A stretch of DNA of 64,000 nt. Source: Nonlabens antarcticus. GTDB lineage: Bacteria; Bacteroidota; Bacteroidia; Flavobacteriales; Flavobacteriaceae. Positions 16,309 to 25,721 of the stretch are shown piece by piece (the first letter of the stretch is position 1; each line of letters begins with the position of its first letter). A program made the position numbers and the translations under genes. The DNA is taken from NCBI RefSeq assembly GCF_015356755.1, contig NZ_JADFCO010000062.1:62001-126000 (forward strand). Reading direction: 5' to 3'. A model generated the notes under the pieces. That model had not been told where the DNA came from. It saw only the letters and a program-made list of their open reading frames with translations, and ran no database searches.

Positions 16309-18057
16309 TTACTGCACTTCAAAAATTATAGGCAGTCCGTATATTACTCCTACTTCTTTACCTCGTTGCATTCCAGGTTTCATTTTAGGTAACATATTAA
16401 TTACACGGGCAGCTTCTGTCTGTAATTCAGGTGCTTTAGCTCTGGATTGAACACCAGTAATTAAACCATTCTTGTCAATCTTAAATTGAACAGCTATAGT
16501 TTGTTTACCCGTTAAACTTAAGTCGTTAGCCAGTCCCGTATTGAAATTTTTATTTACGAACCTGGTTATGTTTTCCTGCATACATTTCTTTTTCTCAGCA
16601 TTATTTCCTGTGCAACCTGGATAAGTAGGAACCTCTTCAATTATGGCAAATGGAACATCACCATTTTGTATTATTAGGTTTGTATCATTGTTGCTTGGAG
16701 CACTTAAGTTTTCTTCGATTGTTTCCGTTTGCACTATTTCTTCATATCCATTATTTTCACCTTGGTTCTCGTATTTCGCTTTTTGCTCTGCAATAAAAGT
16801 TAGATACTCTTCTTTAGACATTCTTGCTTGATCAATAGGTCCAGTTCCAGAGAAACTAGGTGTTCCTTTGGGAGTTTCATGAATGGTTAAAATGTAATTA
16901 TTATTTTCTGTATCACGAACCACGGTATTTCCATTTCTACTAATTTTTTGACTTATGGCTCGGTATTCCGCATAAGCAGGATCTGTCAAGAATTTTTGCA
17001 TGGATTTGTAAAGATCTTTCTTATCATTCTCAAAATTTAATGGCATTTCTTTAGAAATGTTCTCGAGCTTAGATCTTTCTTTGTCAGTTACTCCTTTATA
17101 GAAATCCTTTTGACCATACACATGATCTTGTAATGTGGGTAAATCAGTTAATTCTATTGTCTTTGCAGTAATTTCTTCATCCGGTTCCTGTTCCGTAGTA
17201 CAAGCCGTATAAGTCAAACTTGCAAAAAGTACGGGTAACATCCAGAGCAGTTTGCGCACTGGGAATCGGGAGATTTGGTTTTTTTGTGTCATGGCTATTC
17301 GGGTTTTAATGGTTTTATATTTGAAAAATGGGTTTGAAAATGAGAAGTCAGGACAGTCCAGAACTTGCTTTAAAAGGTTCTCGTAATAGGATTTTTTACC
17401 GTGTACAGCAATGGTTTTCTCGTCTGCGATATGCTCGTGAATCATTTTGAGCTCTTTTTGGGCCAGGTAAGAAATAGGGTGGAACCAGAAAACAATGCGC
17501 AATGCTTCATAGAATAAAAGATCCCAGCTGTGGCGTTCTATTACGTGAGTTTTTTCGTGTAATAATATCTGATCATATTCTGCTTTCGCGAAAGCGTCGT
17601 TGATATAAATATGGTTTAAAAATGAAAATGCGGTAGGCAACTTATGTACCGTCGTTATATAGAAACCATCTATATATCTGGTCTGGCCTTCCTCTTTCCA
17701 TTGATAAATACGCGCGAGTTTGTACAGGAATAGGAGTAGGGCAGCGGCAGTTCCTATACCATAAAGTGTCCACAAACTGGTTGTCAGATCAAATTGTGAT
17801 GGCTGGACGGTTGTAAAGGCAGCATTATTAAGACTCATCATTACCTCTGGAGCAGCGGCGGTATCCTGCATCACAATGGCATCCTGAATGATAAAATTAT
17901 CAACTGGGATCACCAGCAACGGCAATAAAAATGAAACAAAAGGTATTGCAAGCAGATATATGCGATGGGTTTGAAAGCCTTGAGTTCCTTTAAAGAAAAA
18001 GTAGTATAACAAGTAGAAAACGAGCGCCAGTACACAGCTATGTAGTAAGTGTATCAT
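16309..18057 (-). CDS. BlaR1-type M56 metallopeptidase with C-terminal TonB domain
   Basis: This 582-residue protein has an N-terminal M56 domain with membrane helices at about 1-25, 32-52 and 90-112, the zinc-protease motif HEKTH near residue 168, and a second helix group (FWFHPISYLAQKELKMIHEH). A membrane segment follows near residue 270 (LLWMLPVLFASLTYTAC), then a periplasmic linker of about 170 residues and a TonB C-terminal domain (residues 490-582, ending GVIYGLPIIFEVQ). It probably senses an envelope signal and cleaves the BlaI repressor; the TonB end may contact outer-membrane receptors. It overlaps blaI by four bases. A palindrome copy at 17582-17595 encodes AFAKA on the minus strand. 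Confidence 0.88.
   Translation of the reverse strand: MIHLLHSCVLALVFYLLYYFFFKGTQGFQTHRIYLLAIPFVSFLLPLLVIPVDNFIIQDAIVMQDTAAAPEVMMSLNNAAFTTVQPSQFDLTTSLWTLYGIGTAAALLLFLYKLARIYQWKEEGQTRYIDGFYITTVHKLPTAFSFLNHIYINDAFAKAEYDQILLHEKTHVIERHSWDLLFYEALRIVFWFHPISYLAQKELKMIHEHIADEKTIAVHGKKSYYENLLKQVLDCPDFSFSNPFFKYKTIKTRIAMTQKNQISRFPVRKLLWMLPVLFASLTYTACTTEQEPDEEITAKTIELTDLPTLQDHVYGQKDFYKGVTDKERSKLENISKEMPLNFENDKKDLYKSMQKFLTDPAYAEYRAISQKISRNGNTVVRDTENNNYILTIHETPKGTPSFSGTGPIDQARMSKEEYLTFIAEQKAKYENQGENNGYEEIVQTETIEENLSAPSNNDTNLIIQNGDVPFAIIEEVPTYPGCTGNNAEKKKCMQENITRFVNKNFNTGLANDLSLTGKQTIAVQFKIDKNGLITGVQSRAKAPELQTEAARVINMLPKMKPGMQRGKEVGVIYGLPIIFEVQ
17582..17595. repeat. Palindrome core within the blaR1-like gene
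   Basis: Perfect 14-bp core GCTTTCGCGAAAGC, read on the minus strand as Asp-AFAKA in the M56 domain close to the HExxH motif. Confidence 0.9.
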
Positions 18058-18419
18058 GAATTCGGTTTTTTATTGATTTCTTCAAGAATTTCTTCTAAAT
18101 CTTTAACGCTCAGTTTTTCCTGCTCCATAAAGAAGGAAACCATACTCTTGTAAGATCCTTTAAAATAATTACTTGCAAGTTTCCCGGCAGTAGCTCTAGA
18201 GTAGGAATCCCGATCTACCATAGGAAAGTAGATGTGCCCGCGACCTTCCTTGCGGTAATACACAAACCCTTTACTTTCTAGAATTCTTATAATGGTAGAA
18301 ACCGTATTGTAAGCCGGTTTAGGCTCTGGCATCTGCTCTATAACGGCAGCAACATTTGCTTCTTGCAGGTGCCATAAGATCTGCATGATCTCCTCTTCGG
18401 CCTGAGTTAGTGTTTTCAT
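18054..18419 (-). CDS. BlaI/MecI/CopY-family repressor
   Basis: This 121-residue winged-helix regulator starts LTQAEEEIMQILWHLQEA and has the recognition helix in YNTVSTIIRILESKGFVY, with wing residues RKEGRGHIYFPMV. The C-terminal dimerisation helix contains FMEQEKLSVKDLEEILEEI. In the family, the partner protease cleaves the repressor to release an operator. The downstream blaR1-like gene overlaps its stop by four bases, so the two are translated together. Confidence 0.92.
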   Translation of the reverse strand: MKTLTQAEEEIMQILWHLQEANVAAVIEQMPEPKPAYNTVSTIIRILESKGFVYYRKEGRGHIYFPMVDRDSYSRATAGKLASNYFKGSYKSMVSFFMEQEKLSVKDLEEILEEINKKPNS

Positions 18420-18430
18420 GAACTGGAAGT

Positions 18431-18477
18431 TTAGTTCAAATATAAACTAACTTTCTAGTTAAACTAATATTTTAGTT
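18431..18477. promoter_or_regulatory. Probable BlaI operator region
   Basis: Two inverted pairs of TTAGTT/AACTAA lie just upstream of blaI: TTAGTT at 18431-18436 with AACTAA at 18445-18450 (8-bp spacer), and AACTAA at 18462-18467 with TTAGTT at 18472-18477 (4-bp spacer). Dyads upstream of the repressor's own gene suggest autoregulation, as usual in the BlaI family. Confidence 0.6.
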
Positions 18478-18499
18478 GAATATTTCAAATAAAAAGAGA

Positions 18500-18901
18500 T
18501 CATTTGATCTCTTCCCAAAGTTTTTCTGAAGTTAGGCGGTAGGTTCCCAGAAAATCCCAGCGGCATTCCTGCGGTGAAATAACCGATAAAAACACAACAT
18601 CTTTACCTTGATAAAGGTGATAGGTTTCTCCCACGATAGGTTCAAAGGAAAATTTAGCGCCGTAAACCAACTGATTATCATCAAATTTTTTCACCATCGC
18701 ATCATACTCGGCCTTGAGCTGGTCAAATTGCGATTTAATCTCGTGATTGACCTTATTAATATTGTTTTGTTTCCATGAGGTGATGTCTGGAGTCGTAATT
18801 CTGGGAGCGCCCACACCACTGGCATAAGGTAATAACGCAGCATTATAAGTGCCGCTTTCTGAATCGTACACTACTGAATCTGGTTTTTTATTTTCACTCA
18901 T
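18500..18901 (-). CDS. DUF2452 family protein
   Basis: This 133-residue soluble protein matches the DUF2452 pattern: YNAALLPYASGVGAPRI near residue 20, a central coiled-coil helix (NHEIKSQFDQLKAEYD), and a C-terminal beta region (YHLYQGKD, WDFLGTYRL). Function is unknown. It is transcribed separately from the BlaI operon, which starts just downstream. Confidence 0.7.
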   Translation of the reverse strand: MSENKKPDSVVYDSESGTYNAALLPYASGVGAPRITTPDITSWKQNNINKVNHEIKSQFDQLKAEYDAMVKKFDDNQLVYGAKFSFEPIVGETYHLYQGKDVVFLSVISPQECRWDFLGTYRLTSEKLWEEIK

Positions 18902-19052
18902 ACCACAAATTTAAGGGATAGTCGGCAGGTTCTTGAAGTCCTAACGGGATTTTGTGAATCGGCTGATATCTAGCTGGCATTTCTGTTTTTGCCTATTGAT
19001 TAGAAATTATGGGAATGCTTTTGTATTCTATCCAGGGGAGAATCTGGTTGTA

Positions 19053-19074
19053 GTTCGCTTTCGCGAAAGCGAAC
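19053..19074. repeat. Extended palindrome, intergenic copy
   Basis: The longest copy in the window: a perfect 22-bp palindrome containing CGCTTTCGCGAAAGCG with GTT/AAC extensions on the two sides, in the gap between divergent genes. Confidence 0.92.
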
Positions 19075-19117
19075 AAAATAAGGTGTAACAAAGCAGACTC
19101 CCTGACAACTTATAAGC

Positions 19118-19393
19118 ATGACGACAACCATCAATTACATCGATTTTGAACCTCAAGTACTGGAAAAATCTTTTTGGGGAATCCATTCTTATGAGAACAT
19201 TAGGGCAACACTAGATCGTGCAAACGAATGGATGCATAGGAACTACAGCAAGGAAATTATCAACGTGGAAACCGTGGTGCTGCCTAATATTTATAAGAAA
19301 TCTGAAGCTATAACAGATCAAACCACCCAATTTTATACCGGTGGACAATCTGTACAGAATTTCCAGATCATTAGAATATGGTTTAAAGGATAG
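19118..19393 (+). CDS. Hypothetical protein, 91 residues
   Basis: A short soluble protein with no signal peptide or family that I recognise. It contains an aromatic-rich N-terminal half (INYIDFEP, FWGIHSYENI) and a C-terminal strand pattern (QNFQIIRIWF). It immediately precedes menB, whose promoter element overlaps its end. The gene is supported by codon use and by filling the gap, not by homology. Confidence 0.55.
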   Translation: MTTTINYIDFEPQVLEKSFWGIHSYENIRATLDRANEWMHRNYSKEIINVETVVLPNIYKKSEAITDQTTQFYTGGQSVQNFQIIRIWFKG

Positions 19394-19400
19394 GAGGTTT

Positions 19401-19408
19401 TACCTTTG
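19401..19408 (+). promoter_or_regulatory. -7 element TACCTTTG of menB
   Basis: TACCTTTG, the same octamer as in front of menD, lies 18 bp before the menB ATG at 19427. It argues against a longer TTG-initiated reading from 19406. Confidence 0.5.
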
Positions 19409-19426
19409 AATATAATACTGAAAACT

Positions 19427-20269
19427 ATGAGCAGCATCAACTGGAAAACCGCCAAGGAATACAAAGACCTCACCTACAAAAAAGCCAACGGCGTTGCAAG
19501 AATTGCCTTCAACCGGCCAGAAGTGCGCAATGCCTTTAGACCACAAACGGTAAGTGAGTTGATCGATGCCTTTTATGACGCTCAGGAAGATCTTTCTATA
19601 GGAGTTGTGGTATTAACTGGTGAGGGACCTAGTTCTAAAGATGGTGGCTGGGCTTTTTGTAGCGGTGGCGATCAGAATGCTCGTGGAAAAGACGGCTATA
19701 AAGACAGTTCTGGAACCGGAAGACTCAACATTTTAGAAGTACAGCGCATGATAAGATTCATGCCTAAGGTTGTTATTTGTGCCGTACCAGGATGGGCGGT
19801 AGGCGGTGGTCACAGTTTGCATGTGGTTTGCGATATGACGATTGCCAGTAAAGAACACGCCATCTTCAAGCAAACAGATCTAGACGTGGCCAGTGTGGAT
19901 GCGGGTTATGGAAGTGCTTATCTGGCCAAAATGGTAGGTCAGAAAAAAGCACGCGAAATTTTCTTTTTGGGACGTAACTATAATGCCCAAGAAGCGATGG
20001 ACATGGGAATGGTGAATGCCGTTGTCCCGCATGAAGAGCTGGATCAAACTGCTTATGATTGGGCTCAAGAAATTATGGAAAAATCTCCTACCGCGATCAA
20101 AATGGCAAAATTTGCACTGAATGCTACTGATGATGGGATGGTAGGGCAGCAAGTTTTTGCTGGTGAAATGACTAGACTGATTTACATGACAGACGAAGCC
20201 AAAGAAGGACGGGATGCATTTCTTGAAAAGCGGAAACCAGACTTTGGAAAGGACCGCTGGATACCCTAA
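19427..20269 (+). CDS. menB: 1,4-dihydroxy-2-naphthoyl-CoA synthase (MenB)
   Basis: This crotonase-fold enzyme of about 280 residues closes the second ring of menaquinone. It shows ARIAFNRPEVRNAFR, CSGGDQNARGKDGY, the oxyanion-hole WAVGGGHSLHVVCD, the Asp-containing DAGYGSAYLAK and the C-terminal RDAFLEKRKPDF. It lies 6.6 kb from menD with its own promoter octamer. I start at the ATG at 19427, which gives MSSINWKT, the usual beginning of flavobacterial MenB. Confidence 0.95.
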   Translation: MSSINWKTAKEYKDLTYKKANGVARIAFNRPEVRNAFRPQTVSELIDAFYDAQEDLSIGVVVLTGEGPSSKDGGWAFCSGGDQNARGKDGYKDSSGTGRLNILEVQRMIRFMPKVVICAVPGWAVGGGHSLHVVCDMTIASKEHAIFKQTDLDVASVDAGYGSAYLAKMVGQKKAREIFFLGRNYNAQEAMDMGMVNAVVPHEELDQTAYDWAQEIMEKSPTAIKMAKFALNATDDGMVGQQVFAGEMTRLIYMTDEAKEGRDAFLEKRKPDFGKDRWIP

Positions 20270-20355
20270 TCCAATTGTCTTTCAAACCTTTTGATGGAGT
20301 GCCGGTTAAATTCGGGATTATTACTTTGAGATGTTGACATATAACCTATGAAAAA

Positions 20356-21213
20356 ATGAAGAATAAACTGACTATTATTGCCGCCTTTCTAGTCGTACAA
20401 TTGAGCCATGCTCAAACCGTTCAAAATGCTTTATTGTGGAAATTAGAAGGTAAAGATATTGAGACCAGTTATATACTAGGAACCATGCATGTTTTGTGTG
20501 ACGCAAGCCTTACGCCTAATGTTGAAAAAGCGCTCTATGCAACAGATGTAGTCGTTTTAGAAATAGATATGGACAGCCCAACACTGCAAACAGAAATGAT
20601 GCAAGGTATCATGCTTCCAGAGGGGGAATCCATTTCCAAATACCTCACAGTGGAAGAATCAAAAACTCTAGATGAATATTTGAATACTCAGATAAAGATG
20701 CAACTCTCTATGGTTGATAAAATGGTGCCTCTTATGGTAGAGAGTCTGCTCATTCCTTCCATGCTTGACTGTCCAATGCAATCCATAGAAAATAATTTGA
20801 TGGCACATGCTCAAAGAGAAGAGGAAGAGGTAATGGGACTTGAAGCAGTCCAAGATCAATTCAATGCTTTTAATGAGATTCCTTTGAAGGAACAAGTATT
20901 GTCGTTATTAAAAAAAGCATATGATAATGGGAAACTGGATAAAGCAGTGTTTAAGAGGATGCAAGACGCATATATGAAACACGATTTAAATGCACTTATG
21001 CTTATTATGAAAGAGGAGAGCAGTAATTTTATGGAGAACAGCAACGCTTTACTCGATAACAGAAATCAAAAATGGATACCGCGGATTCTTTCCATAGCAC
21101 AAAAACAGTCTGCTTTTTATGGTGTAGGAGCAGCCCATCTGGCTGGTGAACGCGGAGTGATTAATTTGTTGCGAACACAAGGCTATGTGTTGACACCTAT
21201 ACTGGCTGATTAA
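20356..21213 (+). CDS. TraB/GumN family secreted protein
   Basis: This 285-residue protein has a signal peptide ending SHAQ. The TraB/GumN (Tiki-like) domain shows SYILGTMHVLCD near residue 40, VVVLEIDMDSP near residue 70 and the C-terminal FYGVGAAHLAGERGV near residue 257. The GxxH and ExD-type residues form a putative metal site in this clan, which includes the Tiki proteases. Activity in bacteria is uncertain. It is monocistronic, with 274 bp to the next gene. Confidence 0.82.
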   Translation: MKNKLTIIAAFLVVQLSHAQTVQNALLWKLEGKDIETSYILGTMHVLCDASLTPNVEKALYATDVVVLEIDMDSPTLQTEMMQGIMLPEGESISKYLTVEESKTLDEYLNTQIKMQLSMVDKMVPLMVESLLIPSMLDCPMQSIENNLMAHAQREEEEVMGLEAVQDQFNAFNEIPLKEQVLSLLKKAYDNGKLDKAVFKRMQDAYMKHDLNALMLIMKEESSNFMENSNALLDNRNQKWIPRILSIAQKQSAFYGVGAAHLAGERGVINLLRTQGYVLTPILAD

Positions 21214-21487
21214 GCGAGAAGATTAAAAAGGAACTTGGAGGATTATGTTTAATGCTTCAAAATTTTTAAAGATTCTGATGCCTCAGCTTAATTCTTATTC
21301 TTGTTTCATCCTTTCATTTGAGACATGTTTTATCTTGGTCTGCATTTCTCATTCTATAATTGAGATAAAAATTAGGCAAAACTTCACAAAAGATGTAGTT
21401 CAAAGGTTCTATTAGCACATTTTTAAGTAAAATCTTTAGAAATATTTATAAATTAACTCCACGGTGATGTAATAAATAAATATTGAT

Positions 21488-23692
21488 ATGGTTGATGACT
21501 TAAAAAAAAGCGAGTTCCCCTATCAAGAAATGATGACTCATACTTGTGTTATTTGTTGGGTAGTGGATGATAATGCCAAATTATTACAAGCTAATACAGA
21601 ATTTTTTGAAGCAGTAGGTCGCCAAGAATCTTTTTTTGATGATCATACTATTTATGATATTCTAGCTCGAGAAGATGAATGGCCAGAATGCAATGACGAT
21701 GAAAAAAAGTGCGTATCAAAATCATCCAAAACTCTTAAATTTTTTAAGGAAAACGGACAGCCGGTTTATCTCAAATGCAACATAGGAGTTCATGGTGATA
21801 GAATCTATGTTGCAGGCATAAATATTACAGAGGATGTTGTAGCTCATACTGATTCTAAAACCATCTCTGCTATTGCAGAAATAGGTGGCTGGTCCTATAT
21901 TCCTTCAGAGGGTCGTATGCATTACACGGAATATTTTTACAATCTTTTAGGAATTCCTAAAGATCGAAAGATAGGTAAAGAAGCTGCCATGAATTTTGTG
22001 CATCCAGATAGTCGCGCGTTAATGGTTGAATCAATCAAGAATATTTTTGAGTCGCATCTTCCTTTTGACATCGAAATTAAACTTATCACTACTGCTAATA
22101 AAATTATATGGGTTCGTTCTGTAGCTACATTAGAAGTATATAAAGGTGAGGTGACTTTTGTCCAGGGAATCAGCCAGAACATAACTAAATATAAAGAGCA
22201 AACAATAGATTTAGAAGAAACTAGGGCTAACATGCAACTAGCCTTAAGGGCAATGAACTCTGGTTATTTTACGCACGACCTTATAAATGATGAGATCGAG
22301 TATAGCGATTCCTTTACAGATAAAATGAATTTCCCGAATAAACTATCTCAAGAAGAATTTATCAATCATTTGCATCCTGAAGATAGAAAGGAATCACAAT
22401 TGCAACATAATAGAGAAATCGCAACTAGTGATGTTTTCTATATAAATGCATTCCGGGTACAATCTCAGAATGATACTTTCAGACATTTTGAAGTACATGG
22501 ATTTAAAGTGTTCGATTCAAATGGAGATCCTATTAAATTAGTGGCAAATTTAATTGATGTTGAAGATAAATACCGCTTAACTAAAATGCAGGATAAGCAT
22601 AGGTATCACATGAAAACCTTATTAGAAAACACCTTTGTACGCAGTATTTTGCTGGACAAGGAAGGGGTTATCACAGGGTTGGATGGAAATACGCGCTCAT
22701 TACTTCAAGAAAAACTAGGTTACAATCCTATTCTCAAAAAAGTTTTATTTAAAGAGATTCTAAGTGATCATGATCTGCTTAAGTTTAATATCATTGAACG
22801 CGTTTTAAATCAAGGTCAGGAGTATAGAAAAGAGGTTTATTTAGATCTTTTTGATGAAAACCGCAACTGTTACGAAGGTTTGTTCAAACCTATACTGGAT
22901 TATTCCAATCGTATAGATGGTTTTGTATTCTACCTTTTTGACTTGACAGATCAGGTAAGGATGCAAGAAGATCTGAAATCTTTTCAAGACAAATTGAAAA
23001 CAGTACATCATTTTAAAAACAACGTTCTCTCACAAATAGAAAAGGATGCACAAACGCCTTTTCATGAGCTGATTGAATCCACTAAAAATATTTTTAAGAA
23101 ACAAAGTATAGCTGATCAGGAGGATCAATTAATAGCGGCTCAAATAGAAGGAGCAGACCAATTGATGCATGCTTTTGACAGCATGATAAATAATCCATCA
23201 TACGAGAAGAACTTTTACTTCATACAAGAACCTATCGATTTGTCACTTTTTCTACATAATATGCGTTCAGGAACAATGCATCGTGCAGATCTTTATAATC
23301 TTGATTTTTCATTTAAGAATTTTGAGATGCCTACTTCAATTACCGCAGATCCCATATTTTTAAAACAAGCTTTTGAAAACCTATTAGACTATTCTTTTAA
23401 AGTTTCTAAGGGAAGCGATCTTTCTATATCTACCTATCGAAAGGATAACCATGCTGTCATCAATGTAAAAATATCAGGTCCTCAATTAGTTTCCACGCAA
23501 CTTGACGCTGTTTTTCAATCGCATGAACAAGATGCTACTAAAAACACACTTGTGTTTCAAAAGTTAGGTCTAGGAATTGCCTTTGCTATGAAATATTTGG
23601 AAGGAATAGGAGGATATATTCACGTAACAAAAGATTCCTATAAAATTACCAATTTTATAGTAGCACTACCTTTAGATAAAACATTTATATAA
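21488..23692 (+). CDS. Multi-PAS protein with degenerate histidine-kinase domain
   Basis: This 734-residue cytosolic protein has several PAS modules (about 15-115, 120-240, 250-370, 380-500; for example the FVHPDSR and HLHPEDRKES caps). A HATPase-like domain follows at the C-terminus (GLGIAFAMKYLEGIGGYIHV). The kinase hallmarks are eroded: the H-box region reads AQTPFHELIES rather than SHELRTP, the N-box reads FENLLDYSFKVS without the usual Asn, and no DxGxG is seen (ISGPQL). It is probably a sensory scaffold or pseudokinase. It converges on the SDR gene with an 8-bp tail overlap. Confidence 0.8.
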   Translation: MVDDLKKSEFPYQEMMTHTCVICWVVDDNAKLLQANTEFFEAVGRQESFFDDHTIYDILAREDEWPECNDDEKKCVSKSSKTLKFFKENGQPVYLKCNIGVHGDRIYVAGINITEDVVAHTDSKTISAIAEIGGWSYIPSEGRMHYTEYFYNLLGIPKDRKIGKEAAMNFVHPDSRALMVESIKNIFESHLPFDIEIKLITTANKIIWVRSVATLEVYKGEVTFVQGISQNITKYKEQTIDLEETRANMQLALRAMNSGYFTHDLINDEIEYSDSFTDKMNFPNKLSQEEFINHLHPEDRKESQLQHNREIATSDVFYINAFRVQSQNDTFRHFEVHGFKVFDSNGDPIKLVANLIDVEDKYRLTKMQDKHRYHMKTLLENTFVRSILLDKEGVITGLDGNTRSLLQEKLGYNPILKKVLFKEILSDHDLLKFNIIERVLNQGQEYRKEVYLDLFDENRNCYEGLFKPILDYSNRIDGFVFYLFDLTDQVRMQEDLKSFQDKLKTVHHFKNNVLSQIEKDAQTPFHELIESTKNIFKKQSIADQEDQLIAAQIEGADQLMHAFDSMINNPSYEKNFYFIQEPIDLSLFLHNMRSGTMHRADLYNLDFSFKNFEMPTSITADPIFLKQAFENLLDYSFKVSKGSDLSISTYRKDNHAVINVKISGPQLVSTQLDAVFQSHEQDATKNTLVFQKLGLGIAFAMKYLEGIGGYIHVTKDSYKITNFIVALPLDKTFI

Positions 23693-24497
23693 CAGTTCTA
23701 TTTATCACTTCCTCAATAGTAAGTTGTAAATGTTTAGGTAAAATGTTGTCTTTAGGGAGCACAGAAAGCTGTCTATCTTCATTAGAATCGAAAACATTTT
23801 TAAACAATGGTGGTTGTTCCGTTAGTTTCTTGCAGATATCTTGAATAAGATCGCTGTGATGAATCAAATCCTTACTCCCTAAATGAAATATTCCTCTACG
23901 TCTTCTATTAATTAAATAATGAATCTGTTGTGCCAGTTTGTCTATGTGTGTAGCATTTATAACCACATTAGGAAATACTTCAATAGAATTTCCAGCGGAT
24001 ATTTGCTTCTTTAATTCCTGAACTCGCGGACTCTTCGCACCGAATATCATTGGAACTCTGCAAATTAAATATTTATTATTAGGCAGTCTTAACAGCCCAT
24101 TTTCAATTTTTATTTTGAATCTACCGTAAATGCTTTCTGAAAATGTCTTGTCATACTCATAACTAGGAAAGTTCGTAAAGCGATCAAAAACATTAGCGCT
24201 AGAAAGAAATATAATGCGAGAATCATTTTTCAGGACCCATTCGATTATTTTATAATGCAAATGAATTTGGCCATTTACATTACCTCGCAGAGCGCTAACG
24301 ATAAATTGAGGTTTTAACTGATCCAGAAGGATAGAGACCTCTTCCGTTTCCATATCAAATTGATGGAAATGCCGATTTTTTTCCAACATTTTATTGTCGG
24401 TAAAATAGGTCGCGTGAACGGAATAATAAGGCGCCAGTTCTTTATAGATCGCGTTGCCCACAAAACCACTACCGCCTATTATTAAAATATTCTTCAA
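23685..24497 (-). CDS. NAD(P)-dependent epimerase/reductase (extended SDR, RmlD-like)
   Basis: This 270-residue protein has a Rossmann start (NILIIGGSGFVGNAIY), an SDR Ser in IIFLSSANVF near residue 100 and a YxxxK-like YGRFKIKIE near residue 143. It resembles dTDP-4-dehydrorhamnose reductase-like proteins but is not clearly RmlD. No sugar-nucleotide genes are nearby, so substrate is open. It follows gcvT by 6 bp on the same strand. Confidence 0.75.
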   Translation of the reverse strand: MKNILIIGGSGFVGNAIYKELAPYYSVHATYFTDNKMLEKNRHFHQFDMETEEVSILLDQLKPQFIVSALRGNVNGQIHLHYKIIEWVLKNDSRIIFLSSANVFDRFTNFPSYEYDKTFSESIYGRFKIKIENGLLRLPNNKYLICRVPMIFGAKSPRVQELKKQISAGNSIEVFPNVVINATHIDKLAQQIHYLINRRRRGIFHLGSKDLIHHSDLIQDICKKLTEQPPLFKNVFDSNEDRQLSVLPKDNILPKHLQLTIEEVINRTVI

Positions 24498-24503
24498 ATA
24501 AAT

Positions 24504-25589
24504 TTAAGCTTTATAGAAAGGTAACTTGACTATTGTTGCAGGAACTAATTTTTTACGAATTTGTATAAATATTTTAGTGTCAGGAACTCCCATGGAAGAA
24601 GGAACATAGCCCATTCCTATGCCCACATTCATAGAAGGGCTCATAGTACCACTAGTTACAATTCCTAGTTCGTTGCCATCAACATCTGCAATTACATAAC
24701 CTCCACGTGGTATGGCGCGTTCTTCCATCGTAAAGCCTATGAGTTTGCGGTTAACTCCGCTTTCTTTTTGTTTTGCAATGGCTTCTGAGTTAACAAAATC
24801 CTTAGTAAACTTTGTTACCCATCCTAAACCTGCTTCCAGTGGGCTTGTAGTATCATCAATATCGTTGCCGTAAAGACAGAAACCCATTTCTAGTCGCAAG
24901 GTATCTCTTGCCGCAAGGCCAATAGGCTTTATTCCAAAACCTGCTCCAGCTTCCAGCACTTTGCTCCAGACTTGTTCCACTTCACTGTTTTTACAGTAAA
25001 TCTCAAAACCGCCACTACCTGTATAACCTGTTGCGCTGATAATCACATCATCAATTCCAGCAAAAGTTGCAACTTCAAAGTTGTAAAACTTGATAGCAGA
25101 CAAATCTACACTAGAAAGCGACTGCATGGCCTCCACCGCTTTAGGACCTTGAATTGCCAGCAGTGAATACTCCTCGCTTAGATCTTTCAAATCAGCTTTA
25201 ATGCTCTCGTTAAATTTTGAAATATGATCCCAGTCTTTTTCAATATTAGAGGCATTCACCACTAATAAATACTGCTCTTCCTTCAATTTATAAACTAACA
25301 AATCATCAACAATCCCTCCCGTTTCATTAGGTAGATAGGAATATTGTGCACGTCCTACAGTGAGTTTTGAAACATCATTTGAACATACTTTTTGTAAAAG
25401 ATCCAGAGCATTTGGTCCCTCCACAAGGAACTCTCCCATGTGAGAAACATCAAAAACACCTACATCTTTACGTACGGTTATATGTTCAGCAGTTACTCCT
25501 TCATATTGAACAGGCATGTTATAACCCGCAAATGGAACCATTTTGGCACCTAGAGATTCATGAACTTTGGACAGAGCGGTATTCTTCAT
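24504..25589 (-). CDS. gcvT: Glycine cleavage T protein (aminomethyltransferase)
   Basis: This 361-residue enzyme moves the methylene group from the lipoyl-bound intermediate to tetrahydrofolate in the glycine cleavage system. It shows MVPFAGYNMPVQY, GVFDVSHMGEFLV (catalytic Asp region), YSLLAIQGPKAVE, TGYTGSGGFEIYC and the C-terminal GTMSPSMNVGIGMGYV. Length is typical. It probably leads an operon with the SDR gene. Confidence 0.96.
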   Translation of the reverse strand: MKNTALSKVHESLGAKMVPFAGYNMPVQYEGVTAEHITVRKDVGVFDVSHMGEFLVEGPNALDLLQKVCSNDVSKLTVGRAQYSYLPNETGGIVDDLLVYKLKEEQYLLVVNASNIEKDWDHISKFNESIKADLKDLSEEYSLLAIQGPKAVEAMQSLSSVDLSAIKFYNFEVATFAGIDDVIISATGYTGSGGFEIYCKNSEVEQVWSKVLEAGAGFGIKPIGLAARDTLRLEMGFCLYGNDIDDTTSPLEAGLGWVTKFTKDFVNSEAIAKQKESGVNRKLIGFTMEERAIPRGGYVIADVDGNELGIVTSGTMSPSMNVGIGMGYVPSSMGVPDTKIFIQIRKKLVPATIVKLPFYKA

Positions 25590-25721
25590 TCTTATTTAAT
25601 TTATGGTAAACAAAGGTATCAAATTATGATGGTAATACAGAAGATTTCATAGAAGCTCACACGTTATGTATCGTGGTTTTTTTGACAACTATGTGGTAAC
25701 TTGCTTATTTAAAATAGGCCT

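Noticed and set aside
21245-21415. 56-codon plus-strand frame after the TraB gene
   Set aside because: Composition is Phe/Ile/Cys-rich without a family, no promoter octamer or terminator belongs to it, and such frames occur by chance in AT-rich gaps.
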